The notes beneath the pieces were generated by a model. That model searched no databases and was not told where the DNA came from. It worked only from the letters and a program-made list of their open reading frames with translations. The translations under genes were made by a program, and so were the position numbers. A DNA stretch of 45,915 nucleotides from Thermohalobaculum sp050330995 (GTDB lineage: Bacteria; Pseudomonadota; Alphaproteobacteria; Rhodobacterales; Rhodobacteraceae), in the NCBI GenBank assembly GCA_050330995.1, contig JBHJHI010000040.1:1-45915 (forward strand). The letters are read 5' to 3'. Positions within the stretch are counted from its first letter, which is position 1. The number at the start of each line of letters is the position of its first letter. Shown here piece after piece: positions 1-7,743 of the stretch.

Positions 1-2
1 GT

Positions 3-608
3 TTCTTTCTGCGGGCGGTCGGCGTGCTTGTGGTCTCCTTCCGCGCCGGCGTGCTGTGCTGCTTGGCGTTGCGGGCTTTCTCGTTTGCGGCGGCCGCCGC
101 GATCCTGCGCTCGGGAATGGGGCGCAGCCTCGTCGGCGTGATGCACAACGAGCAGCGCATGCGCGCCCTCGGCCTCACCGTCTGGCGGGTCAAGGCCGAC
201 GTCTTCGGCCTGTCGGGCCTGATCGCGGGGCTCGCGGGCGTCATGGCGGCGCAGCACGTCATGTTCGTCTCGCCGGGCCTCCTGTCCTGGACGGTGTCGG
301 GCGAGGCGCTGGTGGTGGTCATCCTCGGCGGCCTCGGCACGCTCATCGGGCCGATCATCGGCGCGGTCGTCTTCGTGCTCCTGAAGCACGAGATCGGCGA
401 GATCACGACCTACTGGCACCTGGTGGTCGGCGTGATCCTGATCGGCGTGGTCATGAGCCGCGCGAACGGCGTGTTCGGCTTCCTGGAGACCCGGATCGAG
501 CGTTGGTCGGCGCGCAGGAACAGGCCCGCCCGCGCGCTACGCGACGACGACGAGGCGACGCGCGGTGCGCGGGTCGGCGGCTCGAACGTCACCGCGCCGG
601 GAGAGTGA
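3..608 (+). CDS. livM: Branched-chain amino acid-type ABC transporter permease (LivM family), 5' partial
   Basis: This is the C-terminal part of an inner-membrane permease of the hydrophobic amino acid/aromatic acid ABC family; the gene runs off the left edge. From about position 120 the protein is typical: a cytoplasmic loop with NEQRMRALG, the conserved GLSGLIAGLAGVM helix, and GEALVVVILGGLGTLIGP, which forms the contact with the ATPases. The last 40 residues are polar and Arg-rich. The stretch before RSLVGVMHNEQ reads as a poor transmembrane helix with unusual Cys, Phe and Arg, so sequence errors or decay at the edge are possible. livG starts 4 bp downstream, so this is one operon with livG and livF. 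The substrate is unknown; the neighbouring aromatic genes make an aromatic acid conceivable (inference). Confidence 0.85.
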   Translation, partial: FFLRAVGVLVVSFRAGVLCCLALRAFSFAAAAAILRSGMGRSLVGVMHNEQRMRALGLTVWRVKADVFGLSGLIAGLAGVMAAQHVMFVSPGLLSWTVSGEALVVVILGGLGTLIGPIIGAVVFVLLKHEIGEITTYWHLVVGVILIGVVMSRANGVFGFLETRIERWSARRNRPARALRDDDEATRGARVGGSNVTAPGE

Positions 609-612
609 GACC

Positions 613-1356
613 ATGCTCGAGACCCGTAACCTCTCCAAGAGCTTCGGCGCGGTCCAGGTCACCAAGGACGTGTCGATCAAGCTGGAGCGCGGCGAGCGCC
701 GCGTGATCCTCGGCCCCAACGGCGCGGGCAAGACCACGCTGTTCAACCAGCTGGTGGGCGAGCTGGCGCCCGACGCGGGCAGCATCCACCTCGCCGGCGA
801 GGACGTCACCGGCCTAAGGGTCGCCGAGCGCGCCGGCCGCGGCCTCTCGCGCAGCTACCAGAAGAACACGCTGTTCGACGGCCTGACGATCGAGGAGAAC
901 CTGTCGCTGGCCGCCGCCGTCGCCACCGGCAACGCCACCCGCCTCACGGGCGACAGCCTGACCAGGACCGAGGTGCGCGAGATCGTTCGCGAGGTCGCCG
1001 GGCAGATCGGCCTCGCCCCCCACCTCCACGCCAGGGTCGACGAGGTCTCCTACGGCGTGCGCCGCCAGCTGGAGGTCGGCATCGCGCTCGCCACGCGGCC
1101 GAAGGTCATCCTGATGGACGAGCCCACCTCGGGCGTCGGGCCGGAGATGTCGCGCGGCTTCCATCAGTTCCTGAACGCGCTGCCGCGCACGCTGACGCTC
1201 GTGATCATAGAGCACGACATGGACCTCGCCTTCGAGGTCGCCGACACCATCACCGTGCTGAACTACGGCGAGGTGGTGTTCGACGGCCTGCCCGACGCCG
1301 CGCGCAGCAGCGATCTCCTGCGCGAGATCTATCTCGGGAGCTGGGAAGATGCTTGA
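613..1356 (+). CDS. livG: ABC transporter ATP-binding protein, LivG family
   Basis: Cytoplasmic ATPase subunit (247 aa) of a branched-chain-type importer. Walker A GPNGAGKT is at residues 34-41, Walker B ILMDEP at about 166-171, and the switch His lies in IIEHDMD near residue 205. The signature is VSYGVRR (145-151) instead of LSGGQ; an SYG-type signature is common in LivG proteins. The start at 613 is preceded by GGGAGAGTGAG, a good ribosome site. It follows the permease by 4 bp and overlaps livF by 8 bp, so the two ATPases are translationally coupled and likely form the heterodimer that powers the permease. Confidence 0.93.
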   Translation: MLETRNLSKSFGAVQVTKDVSIKLERGERRVILGPNGAGKTTLFNQLVGELAPDAGSIHLAGEDVTGLRVAERAGRGLSRSYQKNTLFDGLTIEENLSLAAAVATGNATRLTGDSLTRTEVREIVREVAGQIGLAPHLHARVDEVSYGVRRQLEVGIALATRPKVILMDEPTSGVGPEMSRGFHQFLNALPRTLTLVIIEHDMDLAFEVADTITVLNYGEVVFDGLPDAARSSDLLREIYLGSWEDA

Positions 1357-2056
1357 GCTGCGGGGAATCGACAGCGGCTACGGCGAGACGCAGGTCCTCC
1401 ACGGCATGGACATGACCGCGCGCCAGGGCCGCGTGCTCGCCGTGCTCGGCCGCAACGGCGCGGGCAAGAGCACCACGCTGAAGACGATCATGGGGCTCTT
1501 GCCGGTGCGCTCGGGCGAGATCCGCTTCGACGGCCGGGCCATGACGGGCATGAAACCCTACGACGTCGCGAAATCCGGCATCGCCTACGTGCCCGAGACG
1601 CGCGACGTCTTCCCCTCGCTCTCGGTGCGCGAGAACCTCGACCTGACCGCCAAGCGCTTCGGCGCGCCCGAGGTCGAGGGGGCCTGGACCATCGACCGCG
1701 TGCTCGCGCTGTTCCCGCGTCTCGGCGAGCGGCTGGCCAACGGCGGCACGCAGCTCTCTGGCGGGGAGCAGCAGATGCTGACCATCGCGCGGGCGCTCCT
1801 GATGAACCCGCGGCTCCTGCTCCTCGACGAGCCGACCGAGGGGCTGGCGCCGATCATCGTCAGGCTGATCCACGACAAGCTGGCCGAGCTCAAGCACGCC
1901 GGGCTCTCGATGGTGCTGGTCGAGCAGAACTTCGGCTTCGCCACCAGCCTCGCCGACGATGTCGCCATCGTCAGCAAGGGCAGCGTGGTCTGGACCGGCA
2001 CGCCGGGCGAGATCCGCGCCGACACGGAGGCGCAGCACCGCTGGCTCGGCGTCTGA
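1349..2056 (+). CDS. livF: ABC transporter ATP-binding protein, LivF family
   Basis: Second ATPase (235 aa) of the same importer. Walker A GRNGAGKS is at residues 34-41, the classical signature LSGGEQQ at 136-142, and Walker B LLLLDEP at 156-162, followed by TEGLAP, which is typical of LivF. The start overlaps the end of livG by 8 bp. It is the last gene of the transporter operon. Its stop codon lies inside a short hairpin that it shares with the convergent LysR gene. Length and motif order match the family closely. Confidence 0.95.
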   Translation: MLELRGIDSGYGETQVLHGMDMTARQGRVLAVLGRNGAGKSTTLKTIMGLLPVRSGEIRFDGRAMTGMKPYDVAKSGIAYVPETRDVFPSLSVRENLDLTAKRFGAPEVEGAWTIDRVLALFPRLGERLANGGTQLSGGEQQMLTIARALLMNPRLLLLDEPTEGLAPIIVRLIHDKLAELKHAGLSMVLVEQNFGFATSLADDVAIVSKGSVVWTGTPGEIRADTEAQHRWLGV

Positions 2057-2071
2057 GGCCGTCCCGCCTCA
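2054..2071. terminator. Short hairpin spanning both stop codons of convergent genes
   Basis: TGAGGC (2054-2059) and GCCTCA (2066-2071) form a 6-bp stem with a 6-nt loop. The left arm begins with the TGA of livF and the right arm contains the TGA of the opposing LysR gene. No T-tract flanks it on either side, so action as a bidirectional terminator is only a guess. Confidence 0.35.
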
Positions 2072-2956
2072 CAGCGTCTTGCGCGCCACCGACGTCGCGA
2101 TCTGGATGAACTTGCGCACGTGCACGCCCCGTTCGTCGAGCCGCAGGTTCACCGACAGCGCCGTCTTCGCCAAGGGCTCGCGCACGCGGTGAAAGCGCAG
2201 GCCCTTGCGCGTGGCCGAACTGACCGACGCGGGCACGACGCACACGCCCTCGCCGATCGCCACCAAGCTGAGCGCGGTCTGCAAGTCCATGGTGAAGACG
2301 CGCTTCTCGACCTCGAAGCCCTGCGCCTCGCAGCTGTTCAGCACGAAGTCGGCGAAGCTCGGCCGAGGGTATTCCGGATAGAGGATGAACGGCGTCTCGC
2401 GCAGCTGACCGAGGCCGACGCCGCCGTCCGTCACGGCCAGGGTGTCGGGGGCCGCGACCACGAGCGGCTCCTCGGCCAGCATGTGCGTCGTGAATTCGGG
2501 GTCCGTGAGCGCGGGGCGCGCGAAGGCGATGTCGATCTCGCGGCTGACGAGGCTGCGGTGGAGCTGGGCATTGTTCATCGGGATGAGGCTCAGGACCACC
2601 TGCGGATGGTTGGCCCTGAAGGATTTGATGATCGTGGGCAGGATGCCGTAGGTCGACGAGCCGACGAAGCCGATCCTGAGCCGCCCCTCGGCGCCCTGCC
2701 CGATGCGCCGGACCTCGAGCTTGGTGTCCTCGATCTGGCGCAGGATGCTCCGCCCGCGATCGAGCAGCCGCTCGCCCGCCTGCGTGAGCGCGATGGCGTT
2801 GCGGCCGCGGTTGAACAGAAGCGCGCCGAGTTCCTCTTCGAGCTGCTTGATCTGCCGGCTGAGCGGGGGCTGCGCCATGCCGAGCCGGTCGGCGGCGCGG
2901 CCGAAGTGCAGCTCCTCCGCGACGGCGACGAAGTAGGCGAGCTGCTTCAGGTTCAC
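2069..2956 (-). CDS. LysR family transcriptional regulator
   Basis: DNA-binding regulator of 295 aa, the usual LysR length. The N-terminal winged helix-turn-helix is clear: QLAYFVAVAEELHFGRAA followed by PPLSRQIKQLEEELG (residues about 5-50). The rest is the periplasmic-binding-like effector domain. The start is GTG at 2956, supported by GGGAGGG about nine bases upstream. It lies downstream of the ring-cleavage dioxygenase on the same strand but behind a strong terminator, so it probably has its own promoter between 2957 and 3020. LysR proteins commonly control neighbouring aromatic operons, and the two palindromes at 4058 and 4141 are candidate targets; that link is inference. It could instead regulate the Liv-type transporter. 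Confidence 0.93.
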   Translation of the reverse strand: MNLKQLAYFVAVAEELHFGRAADRLGMAQPPLSRQIKQLEEELGALLFNRGRNAIALTQAGERLLDRGRSILRQIEDTKLEVRRIGQGAEGRLRIGFVGSSTYGILPTIIKSFRANHPQVVLSLIPMNNAQLHRSLVSREIDIAFARPALTDPEFTTHMLAEEPLVVAAPDTLAVTDGGVGLGQLRETPFILYPEYPRPSFADFVLNSCEAQGFEVEKRVFTMDLQTALSLVAIGEGVCVVPASVSSATRKGLRFHRVREPLAKTALSVNLRLDERGVHVRKFIQIATSVARKTL

Positions 2957-3020
2957 CGGGCCGTCCCTCCCAGGACCTTTTGCTCTCCACGGTGCTACGG
3001 CGTCGCCGGCCGCGCCAGCA

Positions 3021-3052
3021 CGAAAAAGGGCCCCTGCCGCCGGCAGGAGCCC
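3021..3052 (-). terminator. Rho-independent terminator of the dioxygenase gene
   Basis: Read on the minus strand, GGGC-T-CCTGCC and GGCAGG-G-GCCC pair across a 3-nt loop (plus-strand coordinates 3028-3038 with 3042-3052, one mismatch). The stem is followed directly by TTTTTCG (plus strand 3021-3027, CGAAAAA). GC-rich stem plus U-run is the textbook intrinsic terminator. It separates the dioxygenase gene from the LysR gene. Confidence 0.85.
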
Positions 3053-3077
3053 GAACCATCGACCGGTGGGGAGAGGG

Positions 3078-3950
3078 TCACTCCGCGGCGAGCGCCGCGC
3101 TCCCGGCCGACTTCAGGACGAAGTCGAACTCGACGTGCAGATCGGTGTCCAGATCGTCGCCGGCCTTCTCGAAGCGGCCGATCAGGCTCTCCTTCACGGC
3201 GAAGACGCTGTCGTCGTCGAGATGGGCGCTCTCGCTGTCGTAGATCTGGCTCACCAGCGTGCGGTAGCCGCCCTTCGACAGGATGAAGTGGATGTGGGCC
3301 GGGCGGTTGGGGTGGTGGCCCATGTAGCGCAGCAATTCGCCGGCGGTCTCGTTGTCGGGGATCGGATAGGGCACCGGTCGCAGCGCGCGGAAGGCGAAAT
3401 GCCCGTTCTCGTCAGTCTGGAACCGGCCGCGCAGGTTGTAGTCGGGCTGGTCGGGGTCGAGGTTCTCGTAGACGCCGTTCGGCGCGTCCTCCCAGACGTC
3501 GAGCGTCACGCCGGCGATCGGGCCGCCGTCCACGCCGCGAACGTGACCCTCGAAATATACCGTCTCCTGGTTCTTGAAAGTCTTCTGCGAGGTGCTGGCG
3601 CCCTTCGGCAGCACCGGGGGGTTCTCGCGGTAGAAGGGGCCGAGCACGGTCGATTCGCTCTCCTTGCCGTCGACCGTGTTGGTCAGCATGTCGACCAGCA
3701 CCTCGACGCCGAGGATGTCGGAGAGCAGGATGAACTCCTGGCGGTTGTCGTTGCAGGTGGCGCCCGCCCGCGCGAGGAACTGGCAGGCCTCCATCAGCTC
3801 GTGGTGCTGGAGCTTCACGTCCTTGCAGAAGCCGTGCATGTGCTTGAGCAGCGAGGTCATGATCTCGCGCTGGCGGTCGGTGATCTCGCCGTGCTGACCG
3901 AGCGAGCCGATCACCACGTCCGTGATGTTGTCGACGGTGACGTTGCGCAT
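3078..3950 (-). CDS. Intradiol ring-cleavage dioxygenase, probably hydroxyquinol 1,2-dioxygenase
   Basis: Cytoplasmic Fe(III) dioxygenase (290 aa) that opens a catechol-type ring between the two hydroxyls. The N-terminal dioxygenase helical domain (about 10-100) precedes the catalytic beta domain. The four iron ligands can be read as Tyr161 (GVYEN), Tyr195 (PVPYPIP), His219 and His221 (PAHIHF), with spacing as in catechol 1,2-dioxygenases. Overall similarity (VLGPFYREN, DYNLRGRF) recalls hydroxyquinol dioxygenases, which yield maleylacetate; catechol or chlorocatechol activity is not excluded. The start at 3950 is chosen because GGAGG sits 5 bp upstream; an in-frame ATG at 3965 is less well placed. 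It is divergent from the FAD hydroxylase operon and ends at an intrinsic terminator. Confidence 0.9.
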   Translation of the reverse strand: MRNVTVDNITDVVIGSLGQHGEITDRQREIMTSLLKHMHGFCKDVKLQHHELMEACQFLARAGATCNDNRQEFILLSDILGVEVLVDMLTNTVDGKESESTVLGPFYRENPPVLPKGASTSQKTFKNQETVYFEGHVRGVDGGPIAGVTLDVWEDAPNGVYENLDPDQPDYNLRGRFQTDENGHFAFRALRPVPYPIPDNETAGELLRYMGHHPNRPAHIHFILSKGGYRTLVSQIYDSESAHLDDDSVFAVKESLIGRFEKAGDDLDTDLHVEFDFVLKSAGSAALAAE

Positions 3951-4057
3951 TCTTTCCTCCGTCATGACGCGCCGTGACGGACCGACCGCCGCCCGGCTGT
4001 TCTGTTGTCCCGGCCGCAGCATCGATCAAGCTCGTCCGGTCTCCAAGGCCCGCCTCG

Positions 4058-4071
4058 GTATCAGTCGATAC
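4058..4071. promoter_or_regulatory. Candidate operator 1, palindrome GTAT-N6-ATAC
   Basis: GTATCAGTCGATAC is an inverted repeat (GTATC, 4-nt spacer, GATAC) in the 286-bp divergent promoter between the dioxygenase and the FAD hydroxylase. The same half-sites and spacing recur at 4143-4156, 85 bp away. A LysR-type regulator is encoded nearby. Binding is inferred. Confidence 0.55.
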
Positions 4072-4140
4072 TTTGAAGCCGTCGGACCGCGCGACGTCGC
4101 GATCCGCACTCCCCGGACACCCGGCGGGCGCGGCCTTCGA

Positions 4141-4158
4141 GGGTATTGCCGCATACCC
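4141..4158. promoter_or_regulatory. Candidate operator 2, palindrome GGGTAT-N6-ATACCC
   Basis: GGGTATTGCCGCATACCC is a perfect 6+6 inverted repeat with a 6-nt spacer. Its core GTAT-N6-ATAC equals that of the palindrome at 4058-4071, and the 85-bp centre-to-centre distance is close to eight DNA turns. It lies about 80 bp before the hydroxylase start. It probably serves the regulator of this divergent promoter (inference). Confidence 0.6.
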
Positions 4159-4236
4159 GACCGATCATTGTTCGGCCTCGACGGCGTTCCGCACAGTCGT
4201 GACAGGACGATCGAGGGACTGTCGCGGGAGAGACGC

Positions 4237-5454
4237 ATGACCAGAGAAGATCCCGAGATCGCCGTCGTCGGCGCAGGCATCGGCGGGCTCGCCCTCGCGC
4301 TCGCGCTGCAGGATCGCGGCCTGCCGGTCGCCGTCTACGAGCGCGCCGAGGCGCTCGCCGAGATCGGCGCCGCGATCGCGCTCTCGGCCAACGCCACGCG
4401 CGAGCTCGCCCGCTTCGGCTGCCTGCCCGCGATCGAGGCGGCAGCCTGCGAGCCGACCGAACTGATCTACCGCCGCTGGCGCACGCAGGACCGGGTCGCG
4501 GCCCACCCCGTGCGCGAGGGCGGCGCCTACCGCGCCCGCTTCGGCGCGTCCTACTTCGGCATCCACCGCGCGGACCTGCAAAGGGCGATGGCCGCGCAGG
4601 TGACGGACGGCACGCTGCGCCTCGGCCACGCGCTGAGCGGCCTCACCGAGACGGACGAGGGCATCCGGCTCGACTTCGAGGGGCGCGACAGCGTCGTGGC
4701 CGACATCGTGATCGGCGCCGACGGCATCCGATCGCGCGTGCGCGACCACGTCGCCGGTCCCGACGCGGTGCGCTACACCGGCACCAGCGCCTTTCGCGGC
4801 ATCGTGCCCGTGGACAGGCTGCCCTCGCTGCCCGACCCGCAGGCGATCCAGTTCTGGATGGGCCCCGACGCGCATCTCCTGCACTACGCGATCGGGCCGG
4901 AGGGTGGCGACGTGAACTTCTTCGCGGTCGCCGAAGGACCGGCCGAGTGGCCCGACCCGCGCCGCTGGGTGATCGAGACCGATCCCGACGATCCGCTGCG
5001 CGTCTTCGCCGGCTGGGACGAGGCGGTGCTGGAGATGGTCGGCCAGAGCGACAGGGTCGCGCGCTGGGGTCTGTTCTCCACCAAACCGCTGCGGCGCTGG
5101 CACAGGGGACGCGCCGTGATCATCGGCGACGCCGCCCACGCCATGCTGCCCCACCACGGCCAGGGCGCGAACACCTCGATCGAGGACGCGGTGACGCTCG
5201 CCGAACTGCTCTGGCGCGACGGGCTCGGCGATCTCGACGCGACGCTGACCACGTTCGTCGCGCTTCGCCGCGCGCGCACCCGCGTCATCCAGATGAGCGC
5301 GCGGGCGACCAACGACGCGCTGCACCTGCCCGATCATGCCGACCTCGACCGCCGCGACGCGCGCATGGGGCGGTTTCCGGAGGAGTTCGGCTGGATCCAC
5401 GCCTTCGACGTGCGCCGCGCCATGGCGACGCCCCAGGCCCGGCTGCGCGCGTGA
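4237..5454 (+). CDS. FAD-dependent aromatic hydroxylase (salicylate/3-hydroxybenzoate hydroxylase-like)
   Basis: Class A flavoprotein monooxygenase, 405 aa. It carries the Rossmann GAGIGG at residues 12-17, the DG motif with Asp162-Gly163 (GADGIRSRVRD), and the GD motif with Gly297-Asp298 (IIGDAAHAMLPHHGQGAN). These bind FAD and NAD(P)H and place the enzyme among salicylate-type hydroxylases that hydroxylate, sometimes with decarboxylation, a phenolic acid. Paired with an intradiol dioxygenase, it may supply hydroxyquinol from a dihydroxy-aromatic (inference). The ATG at 4237 follows GCGGGAGAG; the reading frame stays open far upstream but without homology. It is the first gene of the plus-strand unit, 151 bp before the SCP2-like gene. 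Confidence 0.9.
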   Translation: MTREDPEIAVVGAGIGGLALALALQDRGLPVAVYERAEALAEIGAAIALSANATRELARFGCLPAIEAAACEPTELIYRRWRTQDRVAAHPVREGGAYRARFGASYFGIHRADLQRAMAAQVTDGTLRLGHALSGLTETDEGIRLDFEGRDSVVADIVIGADGIRSRVRDHVAGPDAVRYTGTSAFRGIVPVDRLPSLPDPQAIQFWMGPDAHLLHYAIGPEGGDVNFFAVAEGPAEWPDPRRWVIETDPDDPLRVFAGWDEAVLEMVGQSDRVARWGLFSTKPLRRWHRGRAVIIGDAAHAMLPHHGQGANTSIEDAVTLAELLWRDGLGDLDATLTTFVALRRARTRVIQMSARATNDALHLPDHADLDRRDARMGRFPEEFGWIHAFDVRRAMATPQARLRA

Positions 5455-5605
5455 GCGGCGGCTCGGAACCGCGCCGGACGCGCGTCGCGCCGGCAGGCAC
5501 CGCGGGTATCGACCCTTACCCGGCGCGCCATTGCCGCGCCGGCCCATCGCGGCTTTGTTGACGCGAAGCCACTCGACGGAACGACGACCATGCGAGGAGC
5601 CTCCG

Positions 5606-5980
5606 ATGCTCGCCACGCTGACGCGGATGCAATCGCGTCTTCAGGACACGCCCCATCTGCTTCGTCTCGGCCGCCTGTTCTCGGCGACGGTGCTGCTGAA
5701 GGTCGACGGCGACGAGTATTACCTGACCTTCGAGAAGGGCGTTCTGGTCGAGCTGGCCCCGGGTCCGAGCCGCAAGACCCCCTGGCAGTTCGCGCTCGCC
5801 ACCGACCGCGAGGCGCTGGAGCGCTTCTGGCAACCCCTGCCCGCGCCCGGTTTCCACGACATCTTCGGCCTCGTGAAGATCGGCCGCGGCCGGATCGACG
5901 GCGACATCCTTCTGCTGGTCAAGAACCTGCGCTTCTTCAAGGAGTTCATGGCGCTCCCCCGCGAGGAGGCCGCGCCGTGA
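5606..5980 (+). CDS. Small SCP2-like (sterol carrier protein 2 fold) protein
   Basis: A 124-aa cytoplasmic protein without signal peptide or membrane segment. The pattern of a beta-rich core (YYLTFEKGVLVELAPGP), a central PWQFALATDREAL, and a final RIDGDILLLVKNLRFFKEFM resembles the SCP2 fold, in which a small hydrophobic pocket binds a ligand. I do not recognise a specific function. The ATG at 5606 follows GAGGAGCC. Its stop overlaps the GTG of the alpha/beta hydrolase (GTGA), so the two are co-translated, and it may bind an intermediate of this pathway or assist the hydrolase (inference). Confidence 0.75.
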   Translation: MLATLTRMQSRLQDTPHLLRLGRLFSATVLLKVDGDEYYLTFEKGVLVELAPGPSRKTPWQFALATDREALERFWQPLPAPGFHDIFGLVKIGRGRIDGDILLLVKNLRFFKEFMALPREEAAP

Positions 5981-6825
5981 GCATCGAGCCGATCCTCGGG
6001 CGCTACGTGACCCTCGACCTCGGCGGCGTTCCTCATCGCGTCTTCTTCGAGGAGGCGGGCGAGGGCCGGCCGGTGGTCTGCCTGCACACCGCCGGCGCCG
6101 ACAGCCGCCAGTGGCGCCATCTGATGAACGACGCCGCCATCACCGCCGAGAACCGGCTGATCGCCTTCGACATGCCCTGGCACGGCAAGTCGCTGCCGCC
6201 CGAAGGGTTCGAGACGCGGGAATACCTGCTGACGACCGAGCGCTACGTCGAGACGGTGCTCGCCTTCTGCGACGCGCTCGGGCTGGCGCGCCCGGTGATC
6301 GCCGGCTGCTCGATGGGCGGGCGCATCGCGCTGCAGCTCGCGGCGCTGCATCCGGAGCGATTCTCGGGCTTCGTCGCGATCGAGGCCTCGGACTTCCAGC
6401 CCGCCTGGTACGACATCGACTGGTTCCACCGCGCGGACGCGCACGGCGGCGAGATGGGCGCGGCGCTGGTCTCGGCCAACATCTCGCCTCACGCGCCCAG
6501 CGCCGAGCGCTGGAACACGATGTGGATGTTCATGCAGTCGGGTCCCGGCGTGTTTCGCGGCGACCTCAGCTTCTACGTGCACGACGACAGCCTGATCGGC
6601 CGGCTCGGGCGGATCGACACCGCGAGGACGCCAGTCCACATCGTCGTCGGCGCCTACGATCTGACCTGCACGCCGGCGGACGCGCGGCGCACCGCCGACG
6701 CGATCCCCGGCGCGACGCTCGCGGTGATGGACGAGCTCGGCCATTTCCCGATGAGCGAGCACCCGGAGGGCTTTCGCCCCTTCTTCCTCGAAGCGCTGGC
6801 GAGGATGCCGCGCCACGCCGCCTGA
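5977..6825 (+). CDS. Alpha/beta hydrolase
   Basis: Hydrolase of 282 aa with the whole triad visible: nucleophile Ser112 in GCSMGG, Asp228 in VVGAYDL, and His256 in ELGHFP. An oxyanion-hole HTAG is at 37-40. The start is GTG at 5977, overlapping the preceding stop, with GAGGAGG about 8 bp upstream. Similar proteins hydrolyse esters, lactones, ring-fission enols or CoA thioesters; sequence alone does not choose. In this operon it could act on an ester-type aromatic substrate upstream of hydroxylation, or on a product of the BKACE. It is followed after 54 bp by the BKACE gene. Confidence 0.88.
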   Translation: MSIEPILGRYVTLDLGGVPHRVFFEEAGEGRPVVCLHTAGADSRQWRHLMNDAAITAENRLIAFDMPWHGKSLPPEGFETREYLLTTERYVETVLAFCDALGLARPVIAGCSMGGRIALQLAALHPERFSGFVAIEASDFQPAWYDIDWFHRADAHGGEMGAALVSANISPHAPSAERWNTMWMFMQSGPGVFRGDLSFYVHDDSLIGRLGRIDTARTPVHIVVGAYDLTCTPADARRTADAIPGATLAVMDELGHFPMSEHPEGFRPFFLEALARMPRHAA

Positions 6826-6879
6826 CGCGCGGCCGGCGCCCCGCCGCGCACGGCCCTTCGCGGACCGGAGACAGATCCC

Positions 6880-7743
6880 ATGAGAACCATCGCGACCAAG
6901 CCCTGCATCATCTGCGTGGCCATCACCGGCTCGCTGCCGACCAAGGCGAACAACCCGGCGGTGCCGATCACCGTCGCCGAGCAGATCGAGAGCACGCAGG
7001 AAGCCTTCGAGGCGGGGGCGAGCATCGTACATGCCCACGTGCGCAACGACGACCAGACGCCGAGCGCCGATCCCGAGAAGTTCGCGCGGCTGAAAGAAGG
7101 GATCGAGCAGTACTGCCCCGGCATGATCGTGCAGTTCTCCACCGGCGGACGATCGGGCGCGGGACGCGAGCGCGGCGGCATGCTGTCGTTGCGCCCGGAC
7201 ATGGCCTCGCTCTCGGTCGGCTCGAACAACTTCCCGACCCGCGTCTACGAGAACCCGCCCGACCTCGTCGACTGGCTGGCCGGCGAGATGCGGGCCTACG
7301 ACGTGAAGCCCGAGATCGAGGCCTTCGACCTCAGCCACATCCATCAGGCGGTGGCGATGCACCGCGACGGGCGCCTCCCGGCCACGCCCTACGTCCAGTT
7401 CGTGATGGGCGTGAAGAACGCCATGCCGGCCGATCGCGACGTGTTCGACTACTACGTCCGCACCGTCGGGCGCCTGATCCCCGGCGGTGAATGGTGCGCC
7501 GCCGGGATCGGACGCCATCAGATCACGCTCAACGAGTGGTCGGTCGCCGCCGGCGGCCATGCCCGCACCGGGCTGGAGGACAACGTCCGGCTCGATCGCG
7601 GGACGCTCGCGCCCTCGAACGCCGCCCTCGTGCGCCGCGTGGTCGAGATCTGCGCGCGCTACGGCCGCCCCGTCGCGACCACGGGACAGGCGCGGGAGAT
7701 GCTCGGCCTCGCCGACGTCGCGGCGGCGCAAGGGGCGGCGTGA
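6880..7743 (+). CDS. BKACE family beta-keto acid cleavage enzyme (DUF849)
   Basis: A 287-aa TIM-barrel zinc enzyme of the 3-keto-5-aminohexanoate cleavage family, which condenses a beta-keto acid with acetyl-CoA to release acetoacetate and a new acyl-CoA. Zinc ligands are visible as His51 and His53 in HAHVR and Glu233 in GLEDN; QFSTGG (85-90) follows the usual pattern. The start at 6880 has GGAG ten bases upstream. It sits between the hydrolase and a permease whose GTG overlaps its stop. Given the dioxygenase next door, possible substrates are 3-oxoadipate or maleylacetate, both beta-keto acids (inference). Substrate range in this family varies widely. Confidence 0.92.
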   Translation: MRTIATKPCIICVAITGSLPTKANNPAVPITVAEQIESTQEAFEAGASIVHAHVRNDDQTPSADPEKFARLKEGIEQYCPGMIVQFSTGGRSGAGRERGGMLSLRPDMASLSVGSNNFPTRVYENPPDLVDWLAGEMRAYDVKPEIEAFDLSHIHQAVAMHRDGRLPATPYVQFVMGVKNAMPADRDVFDYYVRTVGRLIPGGEWCAAGIGRHQITLNEWSVAAGGHARTGLEDNVRLDRGTLAPSNAALVRRVVEICARYGRPVATTGQAREMLGLADVAAAQGAA

